Shown: positions 53,950-63,413 of the stretch, one piece after another
Position numbering within the stretch: the stretch's first letter is position 1
Layout: every line of letters begins with the position of its first letter
Program-made: the position numbers and the translations under genes
Origin: Chitinophagaceae bacterium
GTDB taxonomy: Bacteria; Bacteroidota; Bacteroidia; Chitinophagales; Chitinophagaceae
DNA: 64,000 nt
Direction: 5' to 3'
Assembly (NCBI GenBank): GCA_019638595.1
Contig: JAHBTJ010000018.1
Span: 1-64,000 of the forward strand
The notes under the pieces: model-generated
Database searches by the model: none
The model's input: only the letters and a program-made list of their open reading frames with translations
What the model was told of the DNA's origin: nothing

Positions 53950-56900
53950 TTATAATGTTATGCTTGCACTAAAAATCAGGTTTTTGGGCATTGGATACCG
54001 TCCGTCGTCTCTGCCGCCCTCTTCGGGGTTCAAACCATCGTATTTAGTGAAATAATAAAGATTATTAGCGGTTATATTAAATCTCAATCCACTTATTTTT
54101 ACTCTTTTCAAAAGTTGTTCAGGAACCGAATAGCTAAGCGTTACTTCCCGCAGGCATAAAAAGTCTCCTTTCTGATAGAAGATAGAATTACCTCTGTCTG
54201 TTACGCCAAAGAAATTATTCCTTTGTACCCTTTCTCCTCCCCAATAGTAACGGGATTGCTCTGCTACATCTCCCGGCTCTTTCCATGATTTTTGATATTT
54301 TTCTTTTGTGAAGCTCCCGTCGGAGTACCCGTTCATATCAAGGAACAGTTTTCCATAATTAAAGATGGTATGTCCTGTTGTATAATCCATTCTAACGTAC
54401 AGGCTTACTCCTTTATAAGAAAAAGTATTGCTGATACCACCGGTCCATGCGGGATATATATTGCCCATATATACCTGGTCCCTGCCGTCAATAATATTAT
54501 TACCGTCCGCATCATAAAATTTCACATCACCGCCATACTGCGTTTTATCAGTACCAACGATATAAGTGTAAGTGGGGCCGGAAGCCGCTTCTGCATCCGT
54601 TGCATATATAGCTACCTGCTTCAGCGTATACATATCTCCCATCCTGCCTCCTTCCTGTAAACCGCCCTTCCATACATAGTCTTTTGCTCCTTCGTCCCAA
54701 ACAAAATCACCCCCAACACGATTATTCAGCACTCCATTGGCCGGCAGCTTCAATATTTGATTCCTGATCTTTGAAGCGTTAAAAGCCAGTCGCCATTGAA
54801 AGGCAGATGTAGCAGGTAACACCCTGGCCGCAACCTCAAACTCCACTCCCGTGTTCTGCAGGCTACCGAAATTGGTAAGTATGCTTGTAAAGCCTGTTGA
54901 ACGGGGAAGTGACAAGCTTGTGATCAAATTATCTGTTCTACGCTTAAAATAATCAAACAAAAAGCTGATGCGGTTATCCAGCAAACCAAGGTCCAATCCA
55001 ATATCAAAAGTTTTAGATTGTTCCCATTTCAGATCGGGGTTGGGCAATACCGTATTTTGTATAGCCGCCTGCCCTGCATACCTTGATCCCACCGCATAAG
55101 CGCCCTGTGCCTGGAAATCGGAAAGTCCGCTGATATTACCATTCACTCCATAGCTGGCCCTCAGCTTGAGTGAGCTTAGCTCTTTCGGCATGCTACTCCA
55201 GAAATTTTCGTTATGCAGGTTCCACCCGGCTGAAACACCAGGAAAAGCTCCCCACCTGTAGTTAGCTCCCAGGTTGGATGCGCCATCATACCTGGCATTA
55301 ATGGACAATAAATACTTCTGCTTATAATCATAGTTGATCCTGCCAAAGTAACCAACTATTACCTGGTCGCTGATTGAACTGCTTACAGATGTAGGTTCGC
55401 TGGAAGCATTCAAAGTAGGAATAAGGTCGGTAGAAGCTCCTCGTCCATTAGCGCTTAAGCTGGTTTGTTGCCTGGAATAAAAAGAGAACCCTGCTTTTGC
55501 TTCAAAGTTATGAGCAGAGGCAACTGATTTTACGTACGAAAAAACCGCGTCTGCCTGGTATTGCCGCCACCTTGAATTGCTGCCACCGGCGTTACGGGTG
55601 GTCACATATGAGGCAGGTCCATTCCAAAATGCTTTTTGAAAAGAATAGCCGTCATTTGACGTATTGAACAAAGATATCTGCGGATCGAAGCTCAGTCCGG
55701 GTAAGATATTCCAACTGCTGCCCAATATAATGGTCAGGTTATCCAGCGAATTCCTGTTGATCATTGTATTCATTTGGTACAACGGATTACCAATACCGTT
55801 ATTTGTACCGGGAGCCATAGTACCATCTTCGAAATAAACTTTTCCCGTTGGCCCTAACCCTGCTGAACGATAAAATGTAACGGCTGTTGCAAAAGGAGAG
55901 TTGCGCTGACTTGAATTAGAATATAACACCTTTCCGAAAACTTTAAGATTATCCCTTACTTTAAATTCACCGTTCAGGGCAAAGCTCAAACGTTTATAGC
56001 CAGTGGTAATTACGGTTCCTACATTGTCCAGATAGCCGATACCCGCATGGAAAGTAGCCCTGTCTGTGCCACCAGACACTGAAAGGTGATGATTCTGCGA
56101 TATGCCTGTTTGATAATTGAGCGCCTGGAAATCATTATCCTCGAAAATAATTGTTTTGGTAGGATCAGCCGGATCAGGCATGCTCAGCCATCCCTCCTGC
56201 AATTTGTGCTCATTATCTGCGGTAAGGTACTGGGTGGTGAATGCTGTATTGTTTGTTAAATCATTGCCTGTTCCATAACCCATCGGAAGGGTAAGGCGCT
56301 GGATTGCTCCGTCCCTGGTTTTATCAGGCTCCTTAACAGCACTGCCCCTGTTGAGTTCGAGGTACTCCCTGGCATTTACCAGGTCGTACATATTACCTAC
56401 TTTAGAAGTAATATGATTGAAAGAATAAGCAACCTGGATTTTTCCGGGCTTTCCGGATTTTGTCGTTACGATCACTACGCCATTAGATCCGCGCGCTCCA
56501 TAAATAGCGGTGGAAGCTGCGTCTTTCAATACCTGCAGACTTTCTATTTCCTGAGAAGGAATATTACTTAGGTCGCTCCTGATAATACCGTCTACTATAT
56601 ATAAAGGCGCTGCTCCATCCGGGTTATTAATCGAAGTTCCTCCTCTTACAATTACCCTGGGCGCTGCACCGGGCTGCCCGGAAGTACTCTGCACCCGCAC
56701 CCCGGATAATGCGCCCTGCATGGCAGAAGCCAAATTTGCAAAAGGCACGTTCTCTAATACTTTTGTATCCAATTTCGTAATCGAAGTGGTCAATGCTTCT
56801 CTTGACTGCGTTCCATAACCAACTACCACCACCTCAGACAACGCATTTCCTTTTGCGCTTGACAATATAACACTCACCGTGCTTTTTCCGGCTAATGAAA

Positions 56901-57195
56901 CCTCTTTTTTTTCAAGCCCTACAAAACTTACTTCCAGCACGGCATTGAGATTGTTCACCGTAATCGTAAAGCTGCCGTCATCCTGGGTCAACGTAGAGGT
57001 AGTAGTTCCTTTTACGCTCACAGTAGCGCCGGGTAGCCCTTCACCATCTTCGTTTGTTACTTTTCCCGTAACCCTGGTTTGAGACTGTGCCAACGCAGTA
57101 CTGCATATTAAAAGCAACAACAAAGCAGAGGCTTTACCCAATAAACAGGCAGATGAAAAAATGCTGCCACAGCATTTTAGAAATTCTCGTATCAT
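53950..57195 (-). CDS. SusC/RagA-family TonB-linked outer-membrane transporter (cluster)
   Basis: About 1081 aa. The ATG at 57195 (MIREFLKCCGS, then a hydrophobic core ending at LAQSQT) is preferred; an ATG at 57255 adds 20 polar residues that would hide the signal peptide. In order: carboxypeptidase-regulatory-like domain (VTGKVTNEDGEGLPGATVSVKG), plug domain with VVVVGYGTQSREALTTSI and the IIRSDLSNIPSQEIESLQVLKDAASTAIYGARGSNGVVIVTTKSG region, and a long barrel ending LIFSASITL. No STN domain. It energises uptake of the ligand via TonB. Confidence 0.93.
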   Translation of the reverse strand: MIREFLKCCGSIFSSACLLGKASALLLLLICSTALAQSQTRVTGKVTNEDGEGLPGATVSVKGTTTSTLTQDDGSFTITVNNLNAVLEVSFVGLEKKEVSLAGKSTVSVILSSAKGNALSEVVVVGYGTQSREALTTSITKLDTKVLENVPFANLASAMQGALSGVRVQSTSGQPGAAPRVIVRGGTSINNPDGAAPLYIVDGIIRSDLSNIPSQEIESLQVLKDAASTAIYGARGSNGVVIVTTKSGKPGKIQVAYSFNHITSKVGNMYDLVNAREYLELNRGSAVKEPDKTRDGAIQRLTLPMGYGTGNDLTNNTAFTTQYLTADNEHKLQEGWLSMPDPADPTKTIIFEDNDFQALNYQTGISQNHHLSVSGGTDRATFHAGIGYLDNVGTVITTGYKRLSFALNGEFKVRDNLKVFGKVLYSNSSQRNSPFATAVTFYRSAGLGPTGKVYFEDGTMAPGTNNGIGNPLYQMNTMINRNSLDNLTIILGSSWNILPGLSFDPQISLFNTSNDGYSFQKAFWNGPASYVTTRNAGGSNSRWRQYQADAVFSYVKSVASAHNFEAKAGFSFYSRQQTSLSANGRGASTDLIPTLNASSEPTSVSSSISDQVIVGYFGRINYDYKQKYLLSINARYDGASNLGANYRWGAFPGVSAGWNLHNENFWSSMPKELSSLKLRASYGVNGNISGLSDFQAQGAYAVGSRYAGQAAIQNTVLPNPDLKWEQSKTFDIGLDLGLLDNRISFLFDYFKRRTDNLITSLSLPRSTGFTSILTNFGSLQNTGVEFEVAARVLPATSAFQWRLAFNASKIRNQILKLPANGVLNNRVGGDFVWDEGAKDYVWKGGLQEGGRMGDMYTLKQVAIYATDAEAASGPTYTYIVGTDKTQYGGDVKFYDADGNNIIDGRDQVYMGNIYPAWTGGISNTFSYKGVSLYVRMDYTTGHTIFNYGKLFLDMNGYSDGSFTKEKYQKSWKEPGDVAEQSRYYWGGERVQRNNFFGVTDRGNSIFYQKGDFLCLREVTLSYSVPEQLLKRVKISGLRFNITANNLYYFTKYDGLNPEEGGRDDGRYPMPKNLIFSASITL

Positions 57196-57255
57196 ATTCG
57201 CAGTTTTTGGTAATTTTTTAGAAAAAGGTTGATCATTAAAATATTTTTCGCTCAT

Positions 57256-57545
57256 AACGCAGGCTGAATCGTTAATAATAATTTATTTTTCAAATCTAAT
57301 TTTACTACCTGTCAAAATCTGCTACTTTTATTTACATTCTTAATACTATTTTTCAAAAAGGATTTTTCTTTTACAATCCCGGAAAGCAGGCACAGGGCAT
57401 GATTCTGTTATATGATGCAGGAAAAATTTACAGCCGCTGCATTGCAGTAGCTACCGCTGTTGAGCCAATAATTATACTAAACGAATACAGGGTATTCCTA
57501 AGTGGGGGAGCATTTTTGTATAAGAAGATATCGTTTTAGAAAATC
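57256..57545. other. Intergenic region upstream of the cluster SusC
   Basis: 290 AT-rich bases. It holds the promoter box described separately and the region after the 760-aa glycosidase-like gene start of the next unit. I see no further gene. Confidence 0.6.
57284..57312 (-). promoter_or_regulatory. Bacteroidota-type promoter for the cluster SusC
   Basis: The minus strand has TAGATTTG at 57298-57291, a perfect match to the TAnnTTTG -7 box used by the primary sigma factor in Bacteroidota. TTGACA stands 14 bases upstream of it, closer than the usual 19-21, so the -33 box is uncertain. A start near 57284 would leave a leader of about 30 bases to ATG 57255 or 90 bases to ATG 57195. Confidence 0.5.
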
Positions 57546-59828
57546 TCAGTCTTTAAAAATAGTCAGCAGGAATTGACAGTTCAATATTTTTTCTACAAGA
57601 TCCTGTACAACGTAATAATACTGGTTGGAGGCTTCATATCCTATTCTCGAATCTTCCCTGCAAATACGATACAGTTCAGCCGCAAGACTTATTTCATTTT
57701 CCAGGATAGTACGGATGTTTTGTCTGATCGTTTTACGGACAGCATCCGGAGGCTGTCTGCTCGTTAAACTGTCCCTGAAAACGATAAACCGTGCCTGGTT
57801 TACTACCGACGCGAAATGAAGGTATGCAGCAGCAGCGATGCGCTCATCAGACAGAGCAGTGTGCCTGTGCAAACCGTTTGAGATATTTTTTACCTGCCGG
57901 AAATATTCAAGCCCTTTCAGCCATCCGTCAGCTACGCTTCGGAACTGATTTATAAAAACGGAATCCGGGTATATGCCTCTCCATCCTGTAAGATCATCGT
58001 AGGGAAATCCAACCATAGTTGCCTTGTAACCGGTTGCTTTTTCGTAAAGCAGGTTTGCCGGACCATATTGCTGTGGTCCCAAATATAATGTACTTACATT
58101 GTAAGGGTATGCTTCAAATGCTTTACTGAAAGCAGTCCACGCTTCACGGGCAGCATGTACTGCGGCAGGACCGTACCTGTCTGCAGCCACACCGTCCAGC
58201 AGATCACTTCCCGCTGATCTGCCCTGGTTTAAGCAGAGGTCTGCAATGGTCATATTCGGAGAAGGATAACCGCCCAGCGACCAGCTCAGCATCAGGCCAT
58301 CCATAGCATAATTTGAAAGAGCCGATATATGTTGCTGCACCAGGTCAAAAACAGGTAACCAGGGAACAGCAGAAAGTTCCCACGAATTATTTACCTGCAC
58401 TTTAGCAAAGGTTTTAAGCCCTGCCTGCTTTGCCCATGCCCAGTGTTGGGTAGCACGCGGCCCGGGTCCGACAGCCGATAGGGAATATTCTCCAACCTTT
58501 GATTCAATCCCTCCCCTGCTGATGGGCTTGGCCCATTCGCTCACCGACATCAGGTATACCGACTTAGGTAATGCGGTGATTACATCCTGCGCCAGTCCAT
58601 GGTTGTGCCAGCCCCAATCCCATACAACTACTTTAGCATTGGGATTCCCGGCATGTACTCCTTCTTCGATAACACGATTAACGCCTGCGATAATATCAGC
58701 ATAACTGCGCTGGCTACACCGGGAGCAAAGTTCGGGATGACCATGAGAGGCGCAATTGGTAAAGTTCTCTGATGCTGTAATAGTAAGCACGCCCGCAAGC
58801 CCGGGCACATTTTTAAAAACAAAAGCCAACGATGCTCTCATCCAGTTAGTAACAGTTGTACTACTGGTGCACATAGCATAAAAACTGCCTTCCTTTGTTC
58901 CCTGCATACCGGAGCGGTTCGTAAAAAAGGAAGCGGGCATTGCCCTTGGCTCATTCATATACAGGTAAATGCCTATACCGTATTTAGCAGCCCGCTCAAC
59001 GATCTTTTTCAAATTATGTATCCGCACTTCATAACCTGCGCCGAATTCCGGGAAATCCTTACCACCGGGCGCCATCTGGTTAAGCACCGTATGCATCCAG
59101 ATACCATTCACCCCGCTCCGGGATAATTTTTCGAGCAACCCATCCGGGTAGGGGTCCCGGGATGTATCAGAAAGCGGATCACCAAAGATGCCGAAATAAG
59201 AATACACGATCCGGGGCAGGGCATTAATATCACCGACAGCCGGCTTGCTAATATTGCTGTTGAGGGAAACCCGGCTGAGCTCTTCTATGAATTTAAAACG
59301 GGGTACAGTGGCTTGCTGATGAAAATACTTGTCGGCGATCTTTTTGATCGCTGCAGCCCCGGCGACGGTTTCCGGGCCCGGTGCAACATACCTGAGCTCC
59401 CCTACCTTTGGTTTTAAGCTTCCCAGCTTAATGAAAAGAAAATCATCTTCCTTAAGCGCAACAGACAATTCATGGCTGCTCATACCCAACAGTTTCAGTA
59501 ACTGGTCATACGGCAACAAATGCCAGTTCCTCCTTATAACTGTAATGTATATGCGATTTTTGAAAGATTCATCCACCGCTATATAAGGAGGCAACCCCAT
59601 TGATACCGCTATCCGGGATATGTCTGACTCTTTACATCCTATCGCTCTGCTCATTGCATCCAGGCTTACGAGATTCCAGTTACGCCACACAAAAGCGTGT
59701 AGCCTGTCGGGGAAATGAGTTACGGGTATGGCATCGGGATATGTACCAACAGGCAGGCTGTCTGATTGTGAAAAAATTTCTTTAGAAAAGAAGATTAACA
59801 CCAAAAGCAGACAGCAAATCCTTTTCAT
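57546..59828 (-). CDS. Secreted GH20-like TIM-barrel glycosidase-like protein
   Basis: A 760-aa exported protein (signal peptide about 1-20). The N-terminal part (25-200) is mixed alpha/beta. The central TIM barrel (about 210-560) has IVYSYFGIFGDPL, GVNGIWMHTVLNQM, KKIVERAAKYGIGIYLYMNEPRA, GVLTITASENFTNCASHGHPELCSRCSQRS and AKVVVWDWGWHNHG. The order 'SExxTNCxSH ... CxxC ... VVWDWGW' resembles GH20-type beta-hexosaminidase relatives in Bacteroides. The CxxC pair may bind a metal. The C-terminal helical part resembles hexosaminidase accessory regions. Activity is inferred only. Confidence 0.7.
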   Translation of the reverse strand: MKRICCLLLVLIFFSKEIFSQSDSLPVGTYPDAIPVTHFPDRLHAFVWRNWNLVSLDAMSRAIGCKESDISRIAVSMGLPPYIAVDESFKNRIYITVIRRNWHLLPYDQLLKLLGMSSHELSVALKEDDFLFIKLGSLKPKVGELRYVAPGPETVAGAAAIKKIADKYFHQQATVPRFKFIEELSRVSLNSNISKPAVGDINALPRIVYSYFGIFGDPLSDTSRDPYPDGLLEKLSRSGVNGIWMHTVLNQMAPGGKDFPEFGAGYEVRIHNLKKIVERAAKYGIGIYLYMNEPRAMPASFFTNRSGMQGTKEGSFYAMCTSSTTVTNWMRASLAFVFKNVPGLAGVLTITASENFTNCASHGHPELCSRCSQRSYADIIAGVNRVIEEGVHAGNPNAKVVVWDWGWHNHGLAQDVITALPKSVYLMSVSEWAKPISRGGIESKVGEYSLSAVGPGPRATQHWAWAKQAGLKTFAKVQVNNSWELSAVPWLPVFDLVQQHISALSNYAMDGLMLSWSLGGYPSPNMTIADLCLNQGRSAGSDLLDGVAADRYGPAAVHAAREAWTAFSKAFEAYPYNVSTLYLGPQQYGPANLLYEKATGYKATMVGFPYDDLTGWRGIYPDSVFINQFRSVADGWLKGLEYFRQVKNISNGLHRHTALSDERIAAAAYLHFASVVNQARFIVFRDSLTSRQPPDAVRKTIRQNIRTILENEISLAAELYRICREDSRIGYEASNQYYYVVQDLVEKILNCQFLLTIFKD

Positions 59829-60120
59829 AATTTCTTTTTATCGAATATACAATTACATACTAAACAAAATAGCGGGTGCATTCCAAATTGTCGCTGCATA
59901 TTTGTCGTCCCCGCCCTTTTTATTCTATCTCCGTGCAGCAGAAAGGGGAAAAACAGTGTGACAATTATATATACCTCTCTTTACAAAAATCCCAGTTACA
60001 AAAACCAAAACACCCTTACGCGTCATTTCGATCCCGCCGGCGTGAACTTTGAATTAAAAGAATATTGCGGCGGGAGAAGCAGTCCCTTTCTATCACTTTC
60101 AATTCAATGCACCGCTGATT
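59829..60120. other. Intergenic region with repeat-like sequence
   Basis: 292 bases upstream of the GH20-like gene. It should hold its promoter, though no exact TAnnTTTG box was seen on the minus strand. At 60018-60100 a GCGTCATTTCGATCCCGCCG stretch followed by GCGGCGGGAGAAG resembles the CGTCATTTCGA intergenic repeats common in Bacteroidota. No gene is seen. Confidence 0.5.
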
Positions 60121-61749
60121 CTAGAAATACCCGCACTCTTCCACGGAACCGTATTTTAATGCAAGCTCGATCCGTTGTACGATCAGCCCGTTTGCCGGTG
60201 AAGAAAATACAATTTTATTATTGCCCTGCATGATCGCATTTGCAGGTATAATGAACGCGGTAACTTTTTGATGATCGTTCATCCCGCGCAGCTTATCATA
60301 CAAACCGGGATAACCGGTATTGGTATGCTCTAAAGGGTGATCATTTATGGATACCGAAAAGGAGTCTTTTGTACTGGTACGTATGAACAGGATCGCTTCC
60401 TGCGGCTGATCTGTATGTACATCATCGCCCACAAAGATCCCTGTCTCAGTACTTTGCTGTACGGTTAATGGCAGCGGGCTATTGGGAGTTAGATCATAAG
60501 ATGTGGCGCCATCTGAAAGCATGTATACTTTGTTCCTTTTTCTCAGCGTTTCCAGCGATCCAAGCTCCTGTAATAATTCCGGCGCGATCGTACGGCACAC
60601 CAGGGTGCCTTCTTCCGGCTGCAATTTTTGACCGGCTTCGTTGTATGCAGTTAAAAAATAATTGAAAAGATAGGCCCCGCCGGCGCCCTGAGCCATGGCA
60701 TGAGATACCATCCCCCTGTACATTCCATGCGAATAAACCTCGCGGGGGTTATAGGTACCATCGTCCAGTGATGCATATACCGGGATTTCAAAGCCTGATT
60801 GTTTTTTAAACTCCGCTACCGGCATAGCAGGCTCGCCACGCCAGTGTACACCTAACGTAACAAAATCAAGCAACCCTCTCTTTACCCACTCCTGCACTTC
60901 CAGTCCTTTCTTTTTGCAATCGCCCATGGTGGCAGGGATCCTTGCTGTCAGCAATATTTTTTTGTTATGAAGCTTACCAACAGAATCTATAATATTTTTT
61001 ACAGCCTGCACCAGCTCTGTTATTAACGGCGCATTTTTTTCAGCTTCGTCTTTTTTGAAGTACACAATAAAACGCATAAAATCCAGTTCATACCCGTCTG
61101 TGAATGCTCCGTATTTTTCAAGCTGCTCTTTTATAATATTCAATTTATATTCCCGCACTTCCGGGTGAGCAAAATCAAAAGCGCTCCTGGCATTCCAACC
61201 ACTTAGTGTGGTATCGTTCGTCCAGTACCGGGGATGCTCTTTCCAAAATTCACCGTATTGCAATGGACATCCTACGCTGGTATCTGCAAAATGCAGATCA
61301 TTCATGCGATAAGTAATAAAAGCTTCCAGTTGTTTTTCTTTGGCTCTTTTCAATGTAGCTTCTATAATGTCTGTTCCCTGCTTATCCAGCACCATGGCGT
61401 TTTCATAAAACCTGCGAAGCGTATTATAGAGTTCTGTGTTTTTCCCACAATCCAGCTTACCGTTTTTATCATCTCCCATTATACTGCCGTATTTGGAGCG
61501 ATAGTAAAAAAAGTCGCTTCCGGAACAGATCATAAAAGTAGTAACCTGAGAATGCGCGATCATATCCACATAGCTGTTAACATCCTCCAATGTTAATGGT
61601 CTTTTACCAAACCAGTTATTACCCAAAATTTCGGTACCATCGTTGTTATGGATCAAACGATGCTTTACGGCAACAGTATCCACCGCATTCTTACAAGCCG
61701 GTAAAGTAACGAGCCAGCAAAATGCAATACTATATAGCAGCTTTATCAT
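60121..61749 (-). CDS. GHL10-like TIM-barrel lipoprotein
   Basis: A 542-aa lipoprotein (lipobox VTLPAC, Cys about 19). The central barrel resembles the glycosyl-hydrolase-like family GHL10/DUF187: HSQVTTFMICSGSDFFYYRSK, AKEKQLEAFITYRMNDLHF, DFAHPEVREYKLNIIKEQLEKYG, and DGYELDFMRFI, a typical motif with an acidic pair. A C-terminal beta-sandwich (about 430-540) ends it. Substrate is unknown. It is in line with the SusCD operon but separated by 292 bases, so it may have its own promoter. Confidence 0.72.
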   Translation of the reverse strand: MIKLLYSIAFCWLVTLPACKNAVDTVAVKHRLIHNNDGTEILGNNWFGKRPLTLEDVNSYVDMIAHSQVTTFMICSGSDFFYYRSKYGSIMGDDKNGKLDCGKNTELYNTLRRFYENAMVLDKQGTDIIEATLKRAKEKQLEAFITYRMNDLHFADTSVGCPLQYGEFWKEHPRYWTNDTTLSGWNARSAFDFAHPEVREYKLNIIKEQLEKYGAFTDGYELDFMRFIVYFKKDEAEKNAPLITELVQAVKNIIDSVGKLHNKKILLTARIPATMGDCKKKGLEVQEWVKRGLLDFVTLGVHWRGEPAMPVAEFKKQSGFEIPVYASLDDGTYNPREVYSHGMYRGMVSHAMAQGAGGAYLFNYFLTAYNEAGQKLQPEEGTLVCRTIAPELLQELGSLETLRKRNKVYMLSDGATSYDLTPNSPLPLTVQQSTETGIFVGDDVHTDQPQEAILFIRTSTKDSFSVSINDHPLEHTNTGYPGLYDKLRGMNDHQKVTAFIIPANAIMQGNNKIVFSSPANGLIVQRIELALKYGSVEECGYF

Positions 61750-61764
61750 TCCTTAATATTATTT

Positions 61765-61868
61765 TAAGATGGTAAGATAGGAAAATAGTAAGACCGTAAG
61801 ACTGTAAAATAGATTGTGAGAGAAAATAAAAAATTCTTCCGGCCTTCCCGTCTTGAACTTTTGCTCTC
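61765..61868. repeat. GTAAGA/TCTTAC-type inverted intergenic repeat
   Basis: GGTAAGATAGGAAAATAGT and GACCGTAAGACTGTAAAATA on one side face CTTCCCGTCTTGAAC and CTCTCTTACGGTCTTC on the other. It is the same word family as 1505-1658 and could form an imperfect hairpin between two minus-strand genes. Confidence 0.6.
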
Positions 61869-63230
61869 TTACGGTCTTCTTCCCGCCATTTTATACAATT
61901 CATTTCTTACAATGTGCTCTCCGTCTTCCTTAACATGACTGGTCCTGCACCGCCAGGTTTCATATCCGCCCTTTTCAATTTCATGTGCAGGAGGTATATA
62001 CCCTATATAACCGTTTGCCATAGTGATGGTAAAATATTTGCCCGTATTGATCTTTTCTTTTAAAGCCAGCCCCGTTTCCGCAAAAAATTCACCACCCAGT
62101 GCGCCAATGGTGATATCACCTATCTTCAACACCTGTACAGGAAACTCAATTGTATCCGGGTATTCATTCAAAAATACCTGCTCTCTCGCGTATATTTTCA
62201 CCATAGCTTCTGCATCAGGATGGATGAGGCGATAATCTGTTTGTGCAACTATTTTTTTGGCGGTTTCTACCTCAGCAACGGAAGGTTTACGCACACCTAA
62301 AGTGACGTATTTGAATGAAGCAGATAAAGAAGGATCTGTTTGCCATTCGATGTTTTTCAAAGCTTCATATAATTTCCCTGCAAGATCCCTGCCTATCAAT
62401 TCTTTTTTCTGATGCTCCTCTTTAGGATAACGATCCGGCTGCAAGAAATCCCAGATGTTTGCTTCTCCGCTGGTGCCGTTGCTGAGCAGGGCAACAAAAT
62501 TTTCTCCTGCCTTTAAATCAGCAGTGATATGTCGTGCAAATACTGCAAAGTAATCTGCGGTTACGGTTCCATTAGCGCAATCGCCCACGTAATGCATGGA
62601 ATAATTAGCCAGCAGGCTGATCCATTCTCCCGCCATGGATTGAATAGCAATGGCACTTAACTCAGGATCAACTTCCGAAGCGCGTTTGTCAATATAAGCT
62701 TCTCCACCGGCAGGATTGGTTTTGATAATATCTAATTCACCGGTTACAGGATTAACTGCTTTATAACCCGGCTTCATATAATACCGCCTGCATACCACAT
62801 GCTCCGGAACATCCACAGCGGCAAAGCCGATTTTTGCCGGTTGTAATTTTTTTACGGCTTCTGTTACAGATTGTATGATCTTCCTGCCAAGACTTTTCCT
62901 GTACGGTAAATCGCAGGGTCCCCCCAAAAGATCAAGTATGGAGCCTGCATAGTGAGTATGCGTTGCAGCAATCAATATATTTTCAGCAGGAATATTTGTA
63001 AGCGCTGTTATTTCTTTTTTTACCTCCGTAATAAATTCCTTATCCATTGCACAGATATCAACGATCACAACAGCCAGGGTTGTACCCGCATTCCGAAGCA
63101 CCAATGCTTTTGAGTACAAAGGATCGTGGATGGTATGCGCGTAAAAAGCCACAAACTCACCGTTGATGATCGTTCCAAGCGGTGGAGTAATATCTGTTTG
63201 GGCGGCGCCGGCGGAAAAAGGATGATTCAT
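61869..63230 (-). CDS. Neutral ceramidase-like amidase without signal peptide
   Basis: A 453-aa protein of the neutral/alkaline ceramidase N-terminal family: FSAGAAQTDITPPLG at the start, ILIAATHTHYAG (zinc-site histidines), NYSMHYVGD, and LLSNGTSGEANIWDF. Unlike the related protein at 8793-10070 it has no signal peptide (MNHPFSAGAAQTDI), so it is probably cytosolic. It lacks the C-terminal domain of true ceramidases. It should cleave an amide or a related bond in an imported molecule, which fits the aminotransferase fusion in the cluster. Confidence 0.8.
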   Translation of the reverse strand: MNHPFSAGAAQTDITPPLGTIINGEFVAFYAHTIHDPLYSKALVLRNAGTTLAVVIVDICAMDKEFITEVKKEITALTNIPAENILIAATHTHYAGSILDLLGGPCDLPYRKSLGRKIIQSVTEAVKKLQPAKIGFAAVDVPEHVVCRRYYMKPGYKAVNPVTGELDIIKTNPAGGEAYIDKRASEVDPELSAIAIQSMAGEWISLLANYSMHYVGDCANGTVTADYFAVFARHITADLKAGENFVALLSNGTSGEANIWDFLQPDRYPKEEHQKKELIGRDLAGKLYEALKNIEWQTDPSLSASFKYVTLGVRKPSVAEVETAKKIVAQTDYRLIHPDAEAMVKIYAREQVFLNEYPDTIEFPVQVLKIGDITIGALGGEFFAETGLALKEKINTGKYFTITMANGYIGYIPPAHEIEKGGYETWRCRTSHVKEDGEHIVRNELYKMAGRRP

Positions 63231-63260
63231 GATATAAAAATTTAAAGCCTATCTCTCCTT

Positions 63261-63283
63261 CTCTCTTTCCAAAGGAAAGAGAG
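63261..63283. repeat. Palindrome of the CTCTCTTTCC family
   Basis: CTCTCTTTCC-AAA-GGAAAGAGAG, a perfect 10-bp stem with a 3-base loop. A related palindrome, CTCTCC-TTTGGAGAG, occurs at about 63420-63440 around the stop of the next gene. It lies between two minus-strand genes. Confidence 0.65.
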
Positions 63284-63413
63284 CGGTACTGTTGAATATA
63301 TCCAAACTTTTTGTTCTACCACATCATCAACAGAATATACCCAGGCAAGGCGTTCTCAATTCACACAACCAGGTGTATATTTATAAACCACTTTCCAACG
63401 CCGGCCCTTGTGC

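Noticed and set aside
47691-63230. Ganglioside or ceramide degradation system
   Set aside because: Ceramidase-like and sialidase-like genes are together, but both are loose family assignments, the ceramidase-like protein lacks the usual second domain and a signal peptide, and no sphingolipid genes are present.
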